A DNA stretch of 8,521 nt, taken from NCBI GenBank assembly GCA_026785745.1, contig JAJAZO010000301.1, positions 1 through 8,521 on the forward strand, read 5' to 3'. A program made the translations under genes and the position numbers. Within the stretch, counting starts at the first letter, position 1. Every line of letters starts with the position of its first letter. Shown here one piece after another: positions 1 to 6,864 of the stretch. A model generated the notes under the pieces. That model was not told the DNA's origin. It worked only from the letters and a program-made list of their open reading frames with translations, and did no database searches. Source of the stretch: Chitinophagaceae bacterium (GTDB lineage Bacteria; Bacteroidota; Bacteroidia; Chitinophagales; Chitinophagaceae).

Positions 1-1304
1 ATATCCATCCATTGAGGATTTGCCCCATTAGTCTTTAGCCCCATTCTGATTGAATTAATCATACTGGTAGTAAAAAAGCTATTATAAGAATTGCTGCAGA
101 TTGAAGCCTGCCCTTTTTCCGCAGCAGAAATTAACAACGAAGCCTGTGTTTGAAGAAATAATGCCATTGCGGCCCTCTTACTGATATCATAATATCCTGG
201 TCCCACCTGAGATTTGGCAGTATCCTTAATTTCTAATCGCCGCCTGTTAACGATTGTATTGCAGCAATCACTCATCACCAGGTTTAGCCGGGCACCCTTT
301 GCCTGTATTTCACTATATATATCTTCTATATTAAGGCTGAATGCCGCCATGTGGTCCCATGATGGTGGCTTTCCATAATACAATCCCATTTGTGGAAAAG
401 GGAACCCGATATCACCTTTCCATCTGAAACCATGACCTGAGTAATAAAACACTACAATATCATCTTTTCCCGGATGAATGTTTTTAATGGCAGCCTTAAC
501 AGCAGTGACATTAAAATCATTGCCGGTTAATTTCTTTTCTACAAAACGGATTTCAAGTGAAGTAGTTAAACGTTTAAAATAACTGCTTACTTTCTTTCCA
601 TCCTCAATACAATTCACACTTATATCCTCGTCTTTAGAATTAATTACAGCAATAAGATACAGTACCGGCTTGGTGTTGTTGCGGATTGTAAGTAGTTGCT
701 TTCTTGTATAAGCTCCTTCGGATAATAGTTCGCTGTTGATAAAATAATCTTTCAGATAGGCTTTTGTAAAACTTATTTTCTTAAGTTCTTTAAAACTAAG
801 AATTCCAGTTTCGCCATATTGTTCCTGTTGGGCTACTACAGGCTCTTCAGTAAGCCCCATAGAACGTCCTGTAACTTTAAAAGGTGTAGTAAGACATGGT
901 TCAATTACTTTCTTCGCATTCTCCCGTCTGAACCACAATCGTAAGTAATCAAAGTCAAAAATCTCAGTTCCTTCTTTAAGATTAAAGTTTTCTGACCAAC
1001 AGTACCAGTAAGCCGTTCTATCCGGAGCAGTAAGTAAAAGGCCACCATCCATGGGGCGGCTTCCATAGTTATAGGGGTTTAATGTAATACTGAAATCATA
1101 CAGTACCCTTTTATTTGTTTTATTATTATTGGCTGCTAATCGCAGAAAACCTGTACCATTTGCATTTTTAACCAAAAGCCCCTTGTAAATTGTTTTAGCA
1201 GGATCGCCTTTGAACTGGTAAGTGAGTTCAAAAATATCTTGCGCCGACAGTTTATTTGTCAGCATAATTAAGCAGAATGAAATAAATATCAGAATGATTC
1301 GCAA
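1..1304 (-). CDS. Secreted caspase-like (peptidase C14 type) protein, C-terminus cut by the window edge
   Basis: The minus-strand frame stays open from a stop just upstream of 1304 to the left edge, about 434 codons. I chose TTG at 1304 because it gives a signal peptide: a short Met-Arg start, a hydrophobic IILIFISFCLIML core, then a cleavage-like LSAQ. The first ATG, at 1265, would lose most of that segment. Residues ~25-215 are an unrecognised N-terminal region. Residues ~220-420 look like a caspase p20 fold: a KPVLYLIAVINS strand, then VVFYYSGHG with the catalytic-type His at about residue 291, then LVMSDCCN with the catalytic-type Cys at about residue 348. This His/Cys pair is the caspase/metacaspase dyad. 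Proteins of this kind are thought to be cysteine proteases, but the substrate cannot be told from sequence. With a signal peptide it should act in the periplasm or outside the cell, unlike cytosolic defence caspases. The downstream end is not visible. The family call is firm; the exact start is less certain. Confidence 0.85.
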   Translation of the reverse strand, partial: MRIILIFISFCLIMLTNKLSAQDIFELTYQFKGDPAKTIYKGLLVKNANGTGFLRLAANNNKTNKRVLYDFSITLNPYNYGSRPMDGGLLLTAPDRTAYWYCWSENFNLKEGTEIFDFDYLRLWFRRENAKKVIEPCLTTPFKVTGRSMGLTEEPVVAQQEQYGETGILSFKELKKISFTKAYLKDYFINSELLSEGAYTRKQLLTIRNNTKPVLYLIAVINSKDEDISVNCIEDGKKVSSYFKRLTTSLEIRFVEKKLTGNDFNVTAVKAAIKNIHPGKDDIVVFYYSGHGFRWKGDIGFPFPQMGLYYGKPPSWDHMAAFSLNIEDIYSEIQAKGARLNLVMSDCCNTIVNRRRLEIKDTAKSQVGPGYYDISKRAAMALFLQTQASLLISAAEKGQASICSNSYNSFFTTSMINSIRMGLKTNGANPQWMD

Positions 1305-1342
1305 GATTGGAGCTTTGATGTTATAAATATAACAAAAACTCT

Positions 1343-1354
1343 ATTACATGTAAT
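1343..1354. promoter_or_regulatory. Perfect 12-bp palindrome upstream of the caspase-like gene
   Basis: ATTACATGTAAT reads the same on both strands and ends about 40 bp upstream of the chosen TTG start of the minus-strand caspase-like gene. Its position suits an operator for a dimeric regulator. A near -7 element, TATATTTA on the minus strand, lies between it and the start. A 12-bp palindrome in AT-rich DNA may also be chance. Confidence 0.25.
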
Positions 1355-1399
1355 GTTCCCCTAACGGATTGGCTAACCCGGATTATTAAACATGAACAG

Positions 1400-1413
1400 G
1401 ATAATTAATTATC
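1400..1413. repeat. Perfect 14-bp AT-rich palindrome over a stop codon
   Basis: GATAATTAATTATC is self-complementary and contains the stop codon of the minus-strand 83-aa gene. It has no loop and no following T run, so it is a poor terminator. It could be a protein-binding site or simply AT-rich sequence. Confidence 0.35.
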
Positions 1414-1656
1414 AGCCTCTGATTGAAAAAAGCCCATGTCAGCTAGAATGATTCCTGCATTGGTGTAGTTCAACAAGCTGTTTCTTAAATTACTTTTCAA
1501 CTCTTCCCGGCTTTTTGCAAAAGCGGCTTTAATAAGAGAAAGCTTATACGAGTTAATCTTAAAAAAAGCTAACCGTGCAGTTTGCTCAGTAAAATCATCA
1601 GCTAAATGGAAACTTTCGGCAATATATGCCTGGTCATTGTAGAATTGGTGGTTCAT
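1405..1656 (-). CDS. Hypothetical 83-aa protein, probably helical
   Basis: I do not recognise this protein. The ATG at 1656 gives 83 residues starting MNHQFYNDQAYIAESFHL. The body is rich in alternating charged and hydrophobic residues (DDFTEQTARLAFFKINSYKL, then AAFAKSREELKSNLRNSLLNY), as expected for a soluble helical protein without signal peptide or membrane segment. The frame stays open upstream to 1809, but that extension runs through a 13-bp inverted repeat and does not read like protein, so I chose the inner ATG. The stop codon lies inside a 14-bp palindrome (1400-1413). It lies 100 bp upstream of the caspase-like gene on the same strand, so co-transcription is possible. It could also be the surviving 3' part of a longer gene. 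Confidence 0.5.
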   Translation of the reverse strand: MNHQFYNDQAYIAESFHLADDFTEQTARLAFFKINSYKLSLIKAAFAKSREELKSNLRNSLLNYTNAGIILADMGFFQSEADN

Positions 1657-2001
1657 ACAGACGGATTTGGTTTTTAAAAGGATTGGACAATTTTTAGAAC
1701 GTAGCAATCTTCTAAAAATTGTGTTGCTGCAACCCGGCATTATTGTTCTAATACCAGCAGTCCCTGTAATAAGCAGGAAAATCTGGGGCCACTGTAACGG
1801 ATTCACCACGGCATTACAGACGGAAAACGGGCTGACCCGTTGTTCAGATTTGCAGAAATGGGGGAAATGAAGAAGTTAATGCAGCTATTAAACCCTGCAC
1901 AATAAAGACATTTGAACCCTGGCTATGTCAATTACAATAGCAGAGAAAAAACAGCCCTCCTGATAATAAAAGATGGTAAAAATTTTCAGTTACTTTTCGC
2001 T
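1657..2001. other. Gene-poor stretch with an inverted repeat and a possible gene remnant
   Basis: No gene with a convincing start is visible in these 345 bases. They hold a 13-bp inverted repeat at 1687-1722 and a small GC-rich hairpin at 1826-1841 (AACGGG, loop CTGA, CCCGTT). A plus-strand open tail at 1798-1905 reads ADPLFRFAEMGEMKKLMQLL before its stop. That tail looks protein-like but follows a stop directly and lacks an upstream body, so it may be the 3' scrap of a lost gene. Frames at 1667-1870 (plus) and the 5' extension of the 83-aa gene overlap here and neither is convincing. Confidence 0.4.
1687..1722. repeat. 13-bp perfect inverted repeat with 10-nt loop
   Basis: ACAATTTTTAGAA (1687-1699) and TTCTAAAAATTGT (1710-1722) are exact reverse complements separated by a 10-base spacer. 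The stem is long for its size but AT-rich and has no T run right after it, so it is not a clear terminator. It lies just upstream of the start of the minus-strand 83-aa gene. It could be a cruciform or regulator site, the end of a small degenerate mobile element, or a hairpin in a transcript. Confidence 0.6.
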
Positions 2002-2025
2002 AAAGAGCCAGCATTGGTTCTTTTT
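2002..2025. terminator. Intrinsic terminator, possibly bidirectional
   Basis: AAAGAGCCA (2002-2010) pairs with TGGTTCTTT (2015-2023) through nine pairs, one of them G-U, with a four-base GCAT loop. On the plus strand a T-rich run follows. On the minus strand the hairpin comes directly after the stop codon of the 114-aa gene, whose stop overlaps its edge, and ends in CTCTTT. It most likely ends minus-strand transcription of that gene and could also stop any plus-strand transcript from the left. Confidence 0.6.
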
Positions 2026-2368
2026 ATTTTTCTTCCTCTTGCAGTGTTGCCACCGGGGTAATATTTTTAATACTTAGCAAAAAATCTGAGCTAAGACTAA
2101 TCGCATACTGATATTGGCGAAGTAGTGTCCTGGTTATTTCATCTTCCTGCAAGATCTCAACAAGGTCTTTTGCAGGCACTGATTGATTGTTAAAAGTGTT
2201 TAAACGTCCTTTTACAATTTCTACAGAAAATGAACAGGTAGGCTTACGAAGCTTGGTGGTCTTTTCAAAATCAGTACGGTTCAACGAAACTGTTTGCTCA
2301 GCATCAGCCGACCGTTTTAATAATAACCTGATAACAGGCAGGTATTTTTTCCAGGTATAAGTGTACAT
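2024..2368 (-). CDS. Hypothetical 114-aa protein
   Basis: I cannot name this family. The frame opens as MYTYTWKKYLPVIRLLLKRS, continues with a polar middle (LNRTDFEKTTKLRKPTCSFS, then VEIVKGRLN), and ends in a probable helical part (AKDLVEILQEDEITRTLLRQ) and a strand-like ISLSSDFLLSIKNI. The composition and the hydrophobic/charged pattern are those of a folded cytosolic alpha/beta protein. There is no signal peptide or membrane segment. A TTG 30 bases upstream (2398) is possible, but the added residues LLPPRLTQF look untranslated, so I prefer the ATG at 2368. A terminator hairpin follows the stop at once, which supports it being a real transcribed gene. It is divergent from the plus-strand 83-aa gene at 2678. 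Confidence 0.65.
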   Translation of the reverse strand: MYTYTWKKYLPVIRLLLKRSADAEQTVSLNRTDFEKTTKLRKPTCSFSVEIVKGRLNTFNNQSVPAKDLVEILQEDEITRTLLRQYQYAISLSSDFLLSIKNITPVATLQEEEK

Positions 2369-2677
2369 AAATTGAGTTAGACGAGGGGGTAAAAGCAATA
2401 CAAAATATACCTAAAGGTCAGGTTTTATTTCCACATAGGCCCGTTTATTTCTTATCAGGCTGAGAAGTTGTCTAAACTAGATGAAAAGGCTCTCTGGCAT
2501 ACCCTATTCTTCGCCGGCATCGTCTTAAAAAGCCTATATTTACAGACACACGGTTCAAAGTTTTCAGTTAAGTAATTTTCCTCCTCTTTACTATCTGGCT
2601 CTTTAACTGCGATGATTTTTAACCGGCCTGCCTTTTCTAAAATTCTATCTGGCAGCCAGTGCGATAAAAAAAAAATT
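2369..2677. other. Divergent intergenic stretch with startless open frames on both strands
   Basis: These 309 bases lie between the divergent genes 2024-2368 (minus) and 2678-2929 (plus), so they should carry both promoters. No perfect TAnnTTTG is present. The nearest matches are TATATTTT upstream of the minus gene and TAATTTTC at about 2573 on the plus strand. A plus frame open at 2393-2575 (ending LWHTLFFAGIVLKSLYLQTH plus seven residues) and a minus frame ending at 2455 both look somewhat protein-like but lack start codons. At most one can be a decayed gene. Confidence 0.35.
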
Positions 2678-2929
2678 ATGACAAACGAACAAATCGAAAA
2701 ATTTGTGCTGATTAAGCACCTGGACAAGGCTCCTGTAAACATTAATTTTAAAGCAAGACAAGCAATAACTGGTATGTTTATAAAAACAGCTGATTATGCT
2801 GAATTAAAATCAAAAAACCTGTGGCGCATTGTAAATGGTGCCAGCGTAGAGGAATATAACAAATCAAAAGACATTAATCTCTGCCGCATTTTCAATGGCT
2901 CAGAAATAACCAGGCTGGGGGCAATATAA
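2678..2929 (+). CDS. Hypothetical 83-aa protein with an internal repeat
   Basis: I do not recognise a named family. I chose the ATG at 2678, after an A-rich leader, over the upstream frame start at 2612 because the extra residues look non-coding. The N-terminal half reads MTNEQIEKFVLIKHLDKAPV, then NINFKARQAITGMFIKTADY. The C-terminal half holds two related segments 20 residues apart, NLWRIVNGASVEEY at 47-60 and NLCRIFNGSEITRL at 67-80, sharing N, L, R, I, N and G. Such a repeat with short strands suggests a small beta-rich fold, for example a compact SH3-like barrel, but that is inference. No signal peptide is present, so it should be cytosolic. It lies 95 bp before the DUF3095 gene on the same strand, with no clear terminator between them, so it may be co-transcribed with that unit. 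Confidence 0.65.
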   Translation: MTNEQIEKFVLIKHLDKAPVNINFKARQAITGMFIKTADYAELKSKNLWRIVNGASVEEYNKSKDINLCRIFNGSEITRLGAI

Positions 2930-3024
2930 ATTATTGGACTACACTGTCTGATACCCGGTTAGCTGGTTTGCATTTCTGAAAAGTCAGGAAAAACTTAACT
3001 TCCCTGCAAAATACTTGTTGACTT

Positions 3025-4182
3025 ATGTCTGCCGGTGCTAATGACTTTTTTTATACCAGGTTACCAGTCAATCAGATTTCTCTCAGCGAATTGTTGATGG
3101 AGGAACACCTTTTTTTTACCGTTCCTGATAATTGGCATGTGTTGATTACCGATGTAAAAAAATCAACCATAGCAGTTGCCAACGGTCTGCATGAAACAGT
3201 GAACCTGGTGGCTACAGGCAGTATCGTTGCTGTGTTGAACATCGCTTACAAAGAAAATATTACTGTTCCCTTTTTCTTCGGTGGTGATGGTGCCACATTT
3301 ATTGTTCCGCCATCTATACTGGATGCCGTAACAAAGGCTTTGCTCCTGCATCAGCAAAGCACCGAAAAGAATTTTAATATTATGCTGCGGGTTGGTCATG
3401 TACCCGTTTCTGCTATTTATGCCGACAATCATTTGCTCAGCATCAGTAAACTCAAAACATCAACTCTTTTTTCCATCCCTGTGCTTCTTGGAGATGGCCT
3501 CTCCTATGCTGAAAAAATTATTAAAGGGGAAGACTATATGCTTGCATCACCTTCTATGGCGGAGGAGGAACTTGACCTTAGTGGTATGCAATGCCGGTGG
3601 GATAAGATAAAACCTCCGGAAAATTATGATGAAGTGGTAAGCCTGCTGGTAATTGCGCAGGATGGTGTTAATCAAACTGAAGCTTTTAAAAAAGTAATAG
3701 ACCACTTAGATAAAATATACGGCGTGCCGGAAAAAAGATCTCCTATCAGTACATCAAGATTAAAACTGAAAGGGACATTAAAAAAAATAGGCACAGAAAT
3801 GCGGGTAAGATTGGGTGGTTACAAACCACTGTACCTGATAAAAACATGGTTCACTACTTTGCTGGGAACCCTTTACTTCAGAACCAAAACAGGAAAAACC
3901 TATCTTAGTCAATTGGTAGATATGTCGGATACATTGGTAATAGATGGAAGAATAAACACCGTTATTTCCGGAACTTCAAAACAACGGGAACAATTAGAAG
4001 CGGCATTGAACGACCTGGAACAAACTGGTTTTATAAAATACGGTTTGTTTGTCAGCAAAGAATCAGTAATGTCCTGCTATGTTCGCAGCATGGATCAGCA
4101 GCATATTCATTTTGTGGATGGCGCAGAAGGTGGTTACACTAATGCAGCCAGTGTGTTAAAGAAAAAGATTTATCAAGCCTGA
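3025..4182 (+). CDS. DUF3095 family protein, class III nucleotide cyclase-like
   Basis: The 385-residue protein carries what I recognise as DUF3095 signatures along its length: FYTRLP near the start, the VPDNWHVLITDVKKST block with Asp43, VPFFFGGDGATF with Asp88, LRVGHVPV at about 120, DLSGMQCRW at about 180-190, and KYGLFVSKESVMSCYV followed by HIHFVDGAEGGYTNAA at the end. The length fits a full-length member. The TDVxxST and GGDG segments resemble the two metal-binding parts of class III adenylate/guanylate cyclases, so a nucleotide-binding or cyclase-like role is a fair inference; activity is not shown. There is no signal peptide and no clear membrane span, so it should be cytosolic. It ends four bases before the DUF4241 gene, which implies one operon. 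The start at ATG 3025 places the conserved FY-LP motif at residues 9-14. Confidence 0.85.
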   Translation: MSAGANDFFYTRLPVNQISLSELLMEEHLFFTVPDNWHVLITDVKKSTIAVANGLHETVNLVATGSIVAVLNIAYKENITVPFFFGGDGATFIVPPSILDAVTKALLLHQQSTEKNFNIMLRVGHVPVSAIYADNHLLSISKLKTSTLFSIPVLLGDGLSYAEKIIKGEDYMLASPSMAEEELDLSGMQCRWDKIKPPENYDEVVSLLVIAQDGVNQTEAFKKVIDHLDKIYGVPEKRSPISTSRLKLKGTLKKIGTEMRVRLGGYKPLYLIKTWFTTLLGTLYFRTKTGKTYLSQLVDMSDTLVIDGRINTVISGTSKQREQLEAALNDLEQTGFIKYGLFVSKESVMSCYVRSMDQQHIHFVDGAEGGYTNAASVLKKKIYQA

Positions 4183-4186
4183 TTTT

Positions 4187-4939
4187 ATGACCAAAAAAAA
4201 ATTATTACCCATTCTATTGTTTTGTATTTACAAATCAATTGCTTTTGCAAACGCTTTGCCTGCGTCATTTAATAAGAATGATTCTATTCCAACAATCACA
4301 GCCCGGCCATTCATATTTGAAAATGCATTTCGAAATGATACTACCATTCAGGACCCCACTGTGCTTGCCCGGTTTTATACGACAGAAGTGGGAAGAATAA
4401 AAATAGAAACCGGCAAACTAATTGCCTGCGATGCCAGCGATATGCATCGCAGAGTATTTTTTACTGAACTATTTCCAAAAGGTGAATTTCCTGTGCAGCT
4501 GGCCATTGTAAAAGGTGAGCCGGGTGAATATGAATATATAGCCTATAGCAGAATTCTTTTTTCTGACAAGCCCGTAAAAAAATGGGTTTATGCATTCAGC
4601 CCCGGCGAAGCATTCAGAGAACCCTCCGATACAATAAGCCGTTTCCGTTGTGCTTTTTTTGGAGATATGGGAATGCAATCAACTGTAATAGCCGATTCTG
4701 CCGCCAACAATTTGTTTGTAAAAAAATCGCACCTGGAATGGGGAGAAATTTTTGTGGACAGGTTTAAGAGAACAGGTCAAAAAGCATTTATACACTCTTT
4801 TGACAAGCATAACCTCGTTTCTATTTCCACTTTTTTTAATCCCTGTTACGCCAGTTATATTGGATATGATGAGAAAGGAAAGCCGTGCAGGCTTTTGCTT
4901 GATCCCGGCAATTTCCAGATTATGCGGTCAATGTTCTAA
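4187..4939 (+). CDS. Exported DUF4241 family protein
   Basis: The 250-residue protein starts with three lysines and a hydrophobic segment (LLPILLFCIY) and has a probable signal peptidase I site near AFANA at residues 19-23, so it is likely periplasmic. The rest follows the DUF4241 pattern as I know it: VGRIKIETGKLIACDASDMH (about 68-87), FPKGEFPVQLAIVKG (about 95-110), a middle block with IAYSRILFSDKPVKKWVYAF, a short FGDMGMQSTVIAD segment, and a C-terminal SIGYDEKG-like end (YIGYDEKGKPCRLLLD). The function of the family is unknown to me. The start is four bases after the DUF3095 stop, so translation may be coupled. An exported product paired with a cytosolic cyclase-like protein is unusual. 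A weak A/T-only hairpin follows at about 4967-4988, not enough to call a terminator. Confidence 0.75.
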   Translation: MTKKKLLPILLFCIYKSIAFANALPASFNKNDSIPTITARPFIFENAFRNDTTIQDPTVLARFYTTEVGRIKIETGKLIACDASDMHRRVFFTELFPKGEFPVQLAIVKGEPGEYEYIAYSRILFSDKPVKKWVYAFSPGEAFREPSDTISRFRCAFFGDMGMQSTVIADSAANNLFVKKSHLEWGEIFVDRFKRTGQKAFIHSFDKHNLVSISTFFNPCYASYIGYDEKGKPCRLLLDPGNFQIMRSMF

Positions 4940-5034
4940 ACTTATTTGTTGTTAAAAAAAGTTTGGCAAAAAGAAACAGTTCTTTTTTGTACAAATTGTA
5001 TTTTTACCAATCATTAAACCACTAAATCCAGTAT

Positions 5035-6750
5035 ATGAAATTGAAGGCCCTTTACATTGCAACAGCAATCATTTTTTTAGCCAGTTGTAATAGTGCTAAA
5101 AAAGAAGAGGAGGCAACGACCAGCAACCCCGAAATAGAAGATGTAGATGCCCCTATCGCAGATACAAAAGATTCTGTGGAGGCAAGGAAAGTAACTGAAA
5201 GAGATTATAATGTTACTAAAGAGAATGCTTATAACGATATGTTTCTCGACAGCCTTGCCATGGAGAAATACATTAGTGACCGCCAGCTTGGTGATAAGAA
5301 AATTGCCCTTCGTATCCGTAGTTTTTACAATGCCAGAAATTACCAGTATGCATGGTTTTCTACTAAAGGCTTAACGGAGCAGTCCCGTTTTTTCTGGAAC
5401 CAGTATGATTATGCGGTTACACACCTGAAAGATACTTCGCTGGTCAATTCTGCCTTTTATAAAGATGCAGAAAGATACCTGAACCAAGAGAAAATGACAG
5501 CCAGTACAAAAGATGCTGCTATTTTAAATACAGAGTTTGGCTTTACCGAACATTTTATCCGTTTCATCAACAGCACTTACGAAAAAGGATATGTGAAGAG
5601 GAAAGAGCAGGAAAAATTTGTCCCCATAAGAAAACTTGATCCTGTTCTGATGGCAGATTCGCTGCTGAATAAAAAACACAGCGATGAAAAATATTATGAA
5701 CAGGTTAATGATATGTATGGTAACCTTAAAAAAAATCTTCAACTCTATCTTGATATAGAGAAAGCCGGCGGATGGCCCACCATACCAACTGCCAAAGCAA
5801 TTAAAAAAGGAGAAACAATGGCTTCCATTCCTGCCATTAAAAAAAGATTGCGACTTACACAGGATATGATGGGCAACGACAGCAGTGCCATTTTTACAGA
5901 TACCCTTGAATTGGCGGTGAAGAAATTTCAAAAAAGACATGGCTATAAACAGGATGGAATAATAACAGCAACATTGATTAAAGACATGAATGTTCCTGTC
6001 AAAGAAAGATTGATGTCCATATTGCTGAATATGGACAGGATGAGATGGTTGCCACAAAAACCAAAGGGTAACCTCATTATTGTAAACCTGCCAGAATTTA
6101 TGCTGCATGTGTACGATGGCAATAAGCCTGTTTTTGATATGACAGTAGTGGTTGGAAAAGTAGGCAACAACACGATGATGTTTAATGGCGACCTGAACCA
6201 GATATATTTTAGCCCTTACTGGAATGTGCCGCAAAGTATCATTAAGAATGAAATTAATCCGGCGGTAGCAAGAAACCCCAACTACTTAGCGAACAAGAAT
6301 ATGGAAAGAATCGGCGGTGGTGTCCGTCAGCGGCCCGGCCCCGGCAATGCATTAGGAAAAGTAAAATTCATTTTCCCTAATAGTTTCAACATGTATTTTC
6401 ATGATACGCCTTCGAAAAGTTTGTTTGGACAGGATAAAAGGGCCTTCAGTCATGGCTGTATCAGACTGAGTGAGCCGCAAAAAATGGCTGAGTGGTTGCT
6501 GCGAGACCAACCGGAATGGACACAAGAAAAAATTGTTTCTGCCATGAATCAGATAACTGAAAAAGGTGTGAAGCTAAAAGACCCGGTACCTGTTTTCATT
6601 ATTTATTATACTTCCTGGGTGGACAATGATGGTGAATTGAATTTCCGGGATGATGTTTACCAGCATGACAGTGAGTTGAACAAAAAAATGTTTGCTGCCG
6701 GACCAACAACAGCTAAAACCATAAAGGTGGATAGTTTAAAAACGAATTAA
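5035..6750 (+). CDS. Lipoprotein L,D-transpeptidase (LdtD/YcbB type)
   Basis: This 571-residue enzyme should form or edit 3-3 (or lipoprotein) cross-links in peptidoglycan. A lipoprotein signal (hydrophobic residues 5-16, lipobox LASC with Cys18) is followed by an acidic, low-complexity linker to about residue 65. Residues ~75-240 match the scaffold region of YcbB-like enzymes (RNYQYAWFSTKGLTEQS). Residues ~262-322 form a peptidoglycan-binding domain (LELAVKKFQKRHGYKQDG). The YkuD catalytic domain starts near 346 (NLIIVNLPEFMLHVYDG) and ends around 500. It contains His456 in HDTPS and the SHGCIRL motif with His473 and catalytic Cys475, all intact. The length fits the family. The ATG at 5035 is the only start giving the lipoprotein signal. 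A 95-bp gap from the DUF4241 gene suggests its own promoter; the gap has only a near-match -7 element (TATTTTTA at 4999). A terminator follows at 6783. Confidence 0.93.
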   Translation: MKLKALYIATAIIFLASCNSAKKEEEATTSNPEIEDVDAPIADTKDSVEARKVTERDYNVTKENAYNDMFLDSLAMEKYISDRQLGDKKIALRIRSFYNARNYQYAWFSTKGLTEQSRFFWNQYDYAVTHLKDTSLVNSAFYKDAERYLNQEKMTASTKDAAILNTEFGFTEHFIRFINSTYEKGYVKRKEQEKFVPIRKLDPVLMADSLLNKKHSDEKYYEQVNDMYGNLKKNLQLYLDIEKAGGWPTIPTAKAIKKGETMASIPAIKKRLRLTQDMMGNDSSAIFTDTLELAVKKFQKRHGYKQDGIITATLIKDMNVPVKERLMSILLNMDRMRWLPQKPKGNLIIVNLPEFMLHVYDGNKPVFDMTVVVGKVGNNTMMFNGDLNQIYFSPYWNVPQSIIKNEINPAVARNPNYLANKNMERIGGGVRQRPGPGNALGKVKFIFPNSFNMYFHDTPSKSLFGQDKRAFSHGCIRLSEPQKMAEWLLRDQPEWTQEKIVSAMNQITEKGVKLKDPVPVFIIYYTSWVDNDGELNFRDDVYQHDSELNKKMFAAGPTTAKTIKVDSLKTN

Positions 6751-6782
6751 TACAGTAATAAAGCATATTAACCGTTCATCCT

Positions 6783-6815
6783 AAATGCTGCTGATTCAGG
6801 CAGCATTTCTTATTT
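6783..6815 (+). terminator. Intrinsic terminator after the L,D-transpeptidase gene
   Basis: AAATGCTGC (6783-6791) and GCAGCATTT (6800-6808) form a perfect nine-pair stem with an eight-base loop, followed by the T-rich CTTATTT. It lies 33 bases after the stop of the transpeptidase gene. The stem is symmetrical, so it could act weakly in the other direction too. Confidence 0.7.
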
Positions 6816-6864
6816 AACTGCTGTAAACTATTACCGGCTGTGCTAAACCAAAACTGTATGCTTT

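Noticed and set aside
1667..1870. Plus-strand 67-codon frame over the inverted repeat
   Set aside because: It overlaps the inverted repeat, has no recognisable pattern, and competes with equally open frames on both strands.
2455..2742. Minus-strand 95-codon frame overlapping the start of the plus-strand 83-aa gene
   Set aside because: The first third is antisense to a convincing gene, and the remainder has no start codon of its own.
1..2929. Possible antiphage system built around the caspase-like gene
   Set aside because: The caspase-like protein carries a signal peptide, no sensor (for example NACHT, TPR or CHAT partner) or effector gene is visible beside it, and the small neighbours have no defence signature. 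The left side of the locus is outside the window.
5524..6234. Minus-strand 236-codon frame
   Set aside because: It lies wholly antisense to the L,D-transpeptidase gene, whose catalytic motifs are intact. Its His/Phe/Ile-rich composition is typical of a shadow frame.
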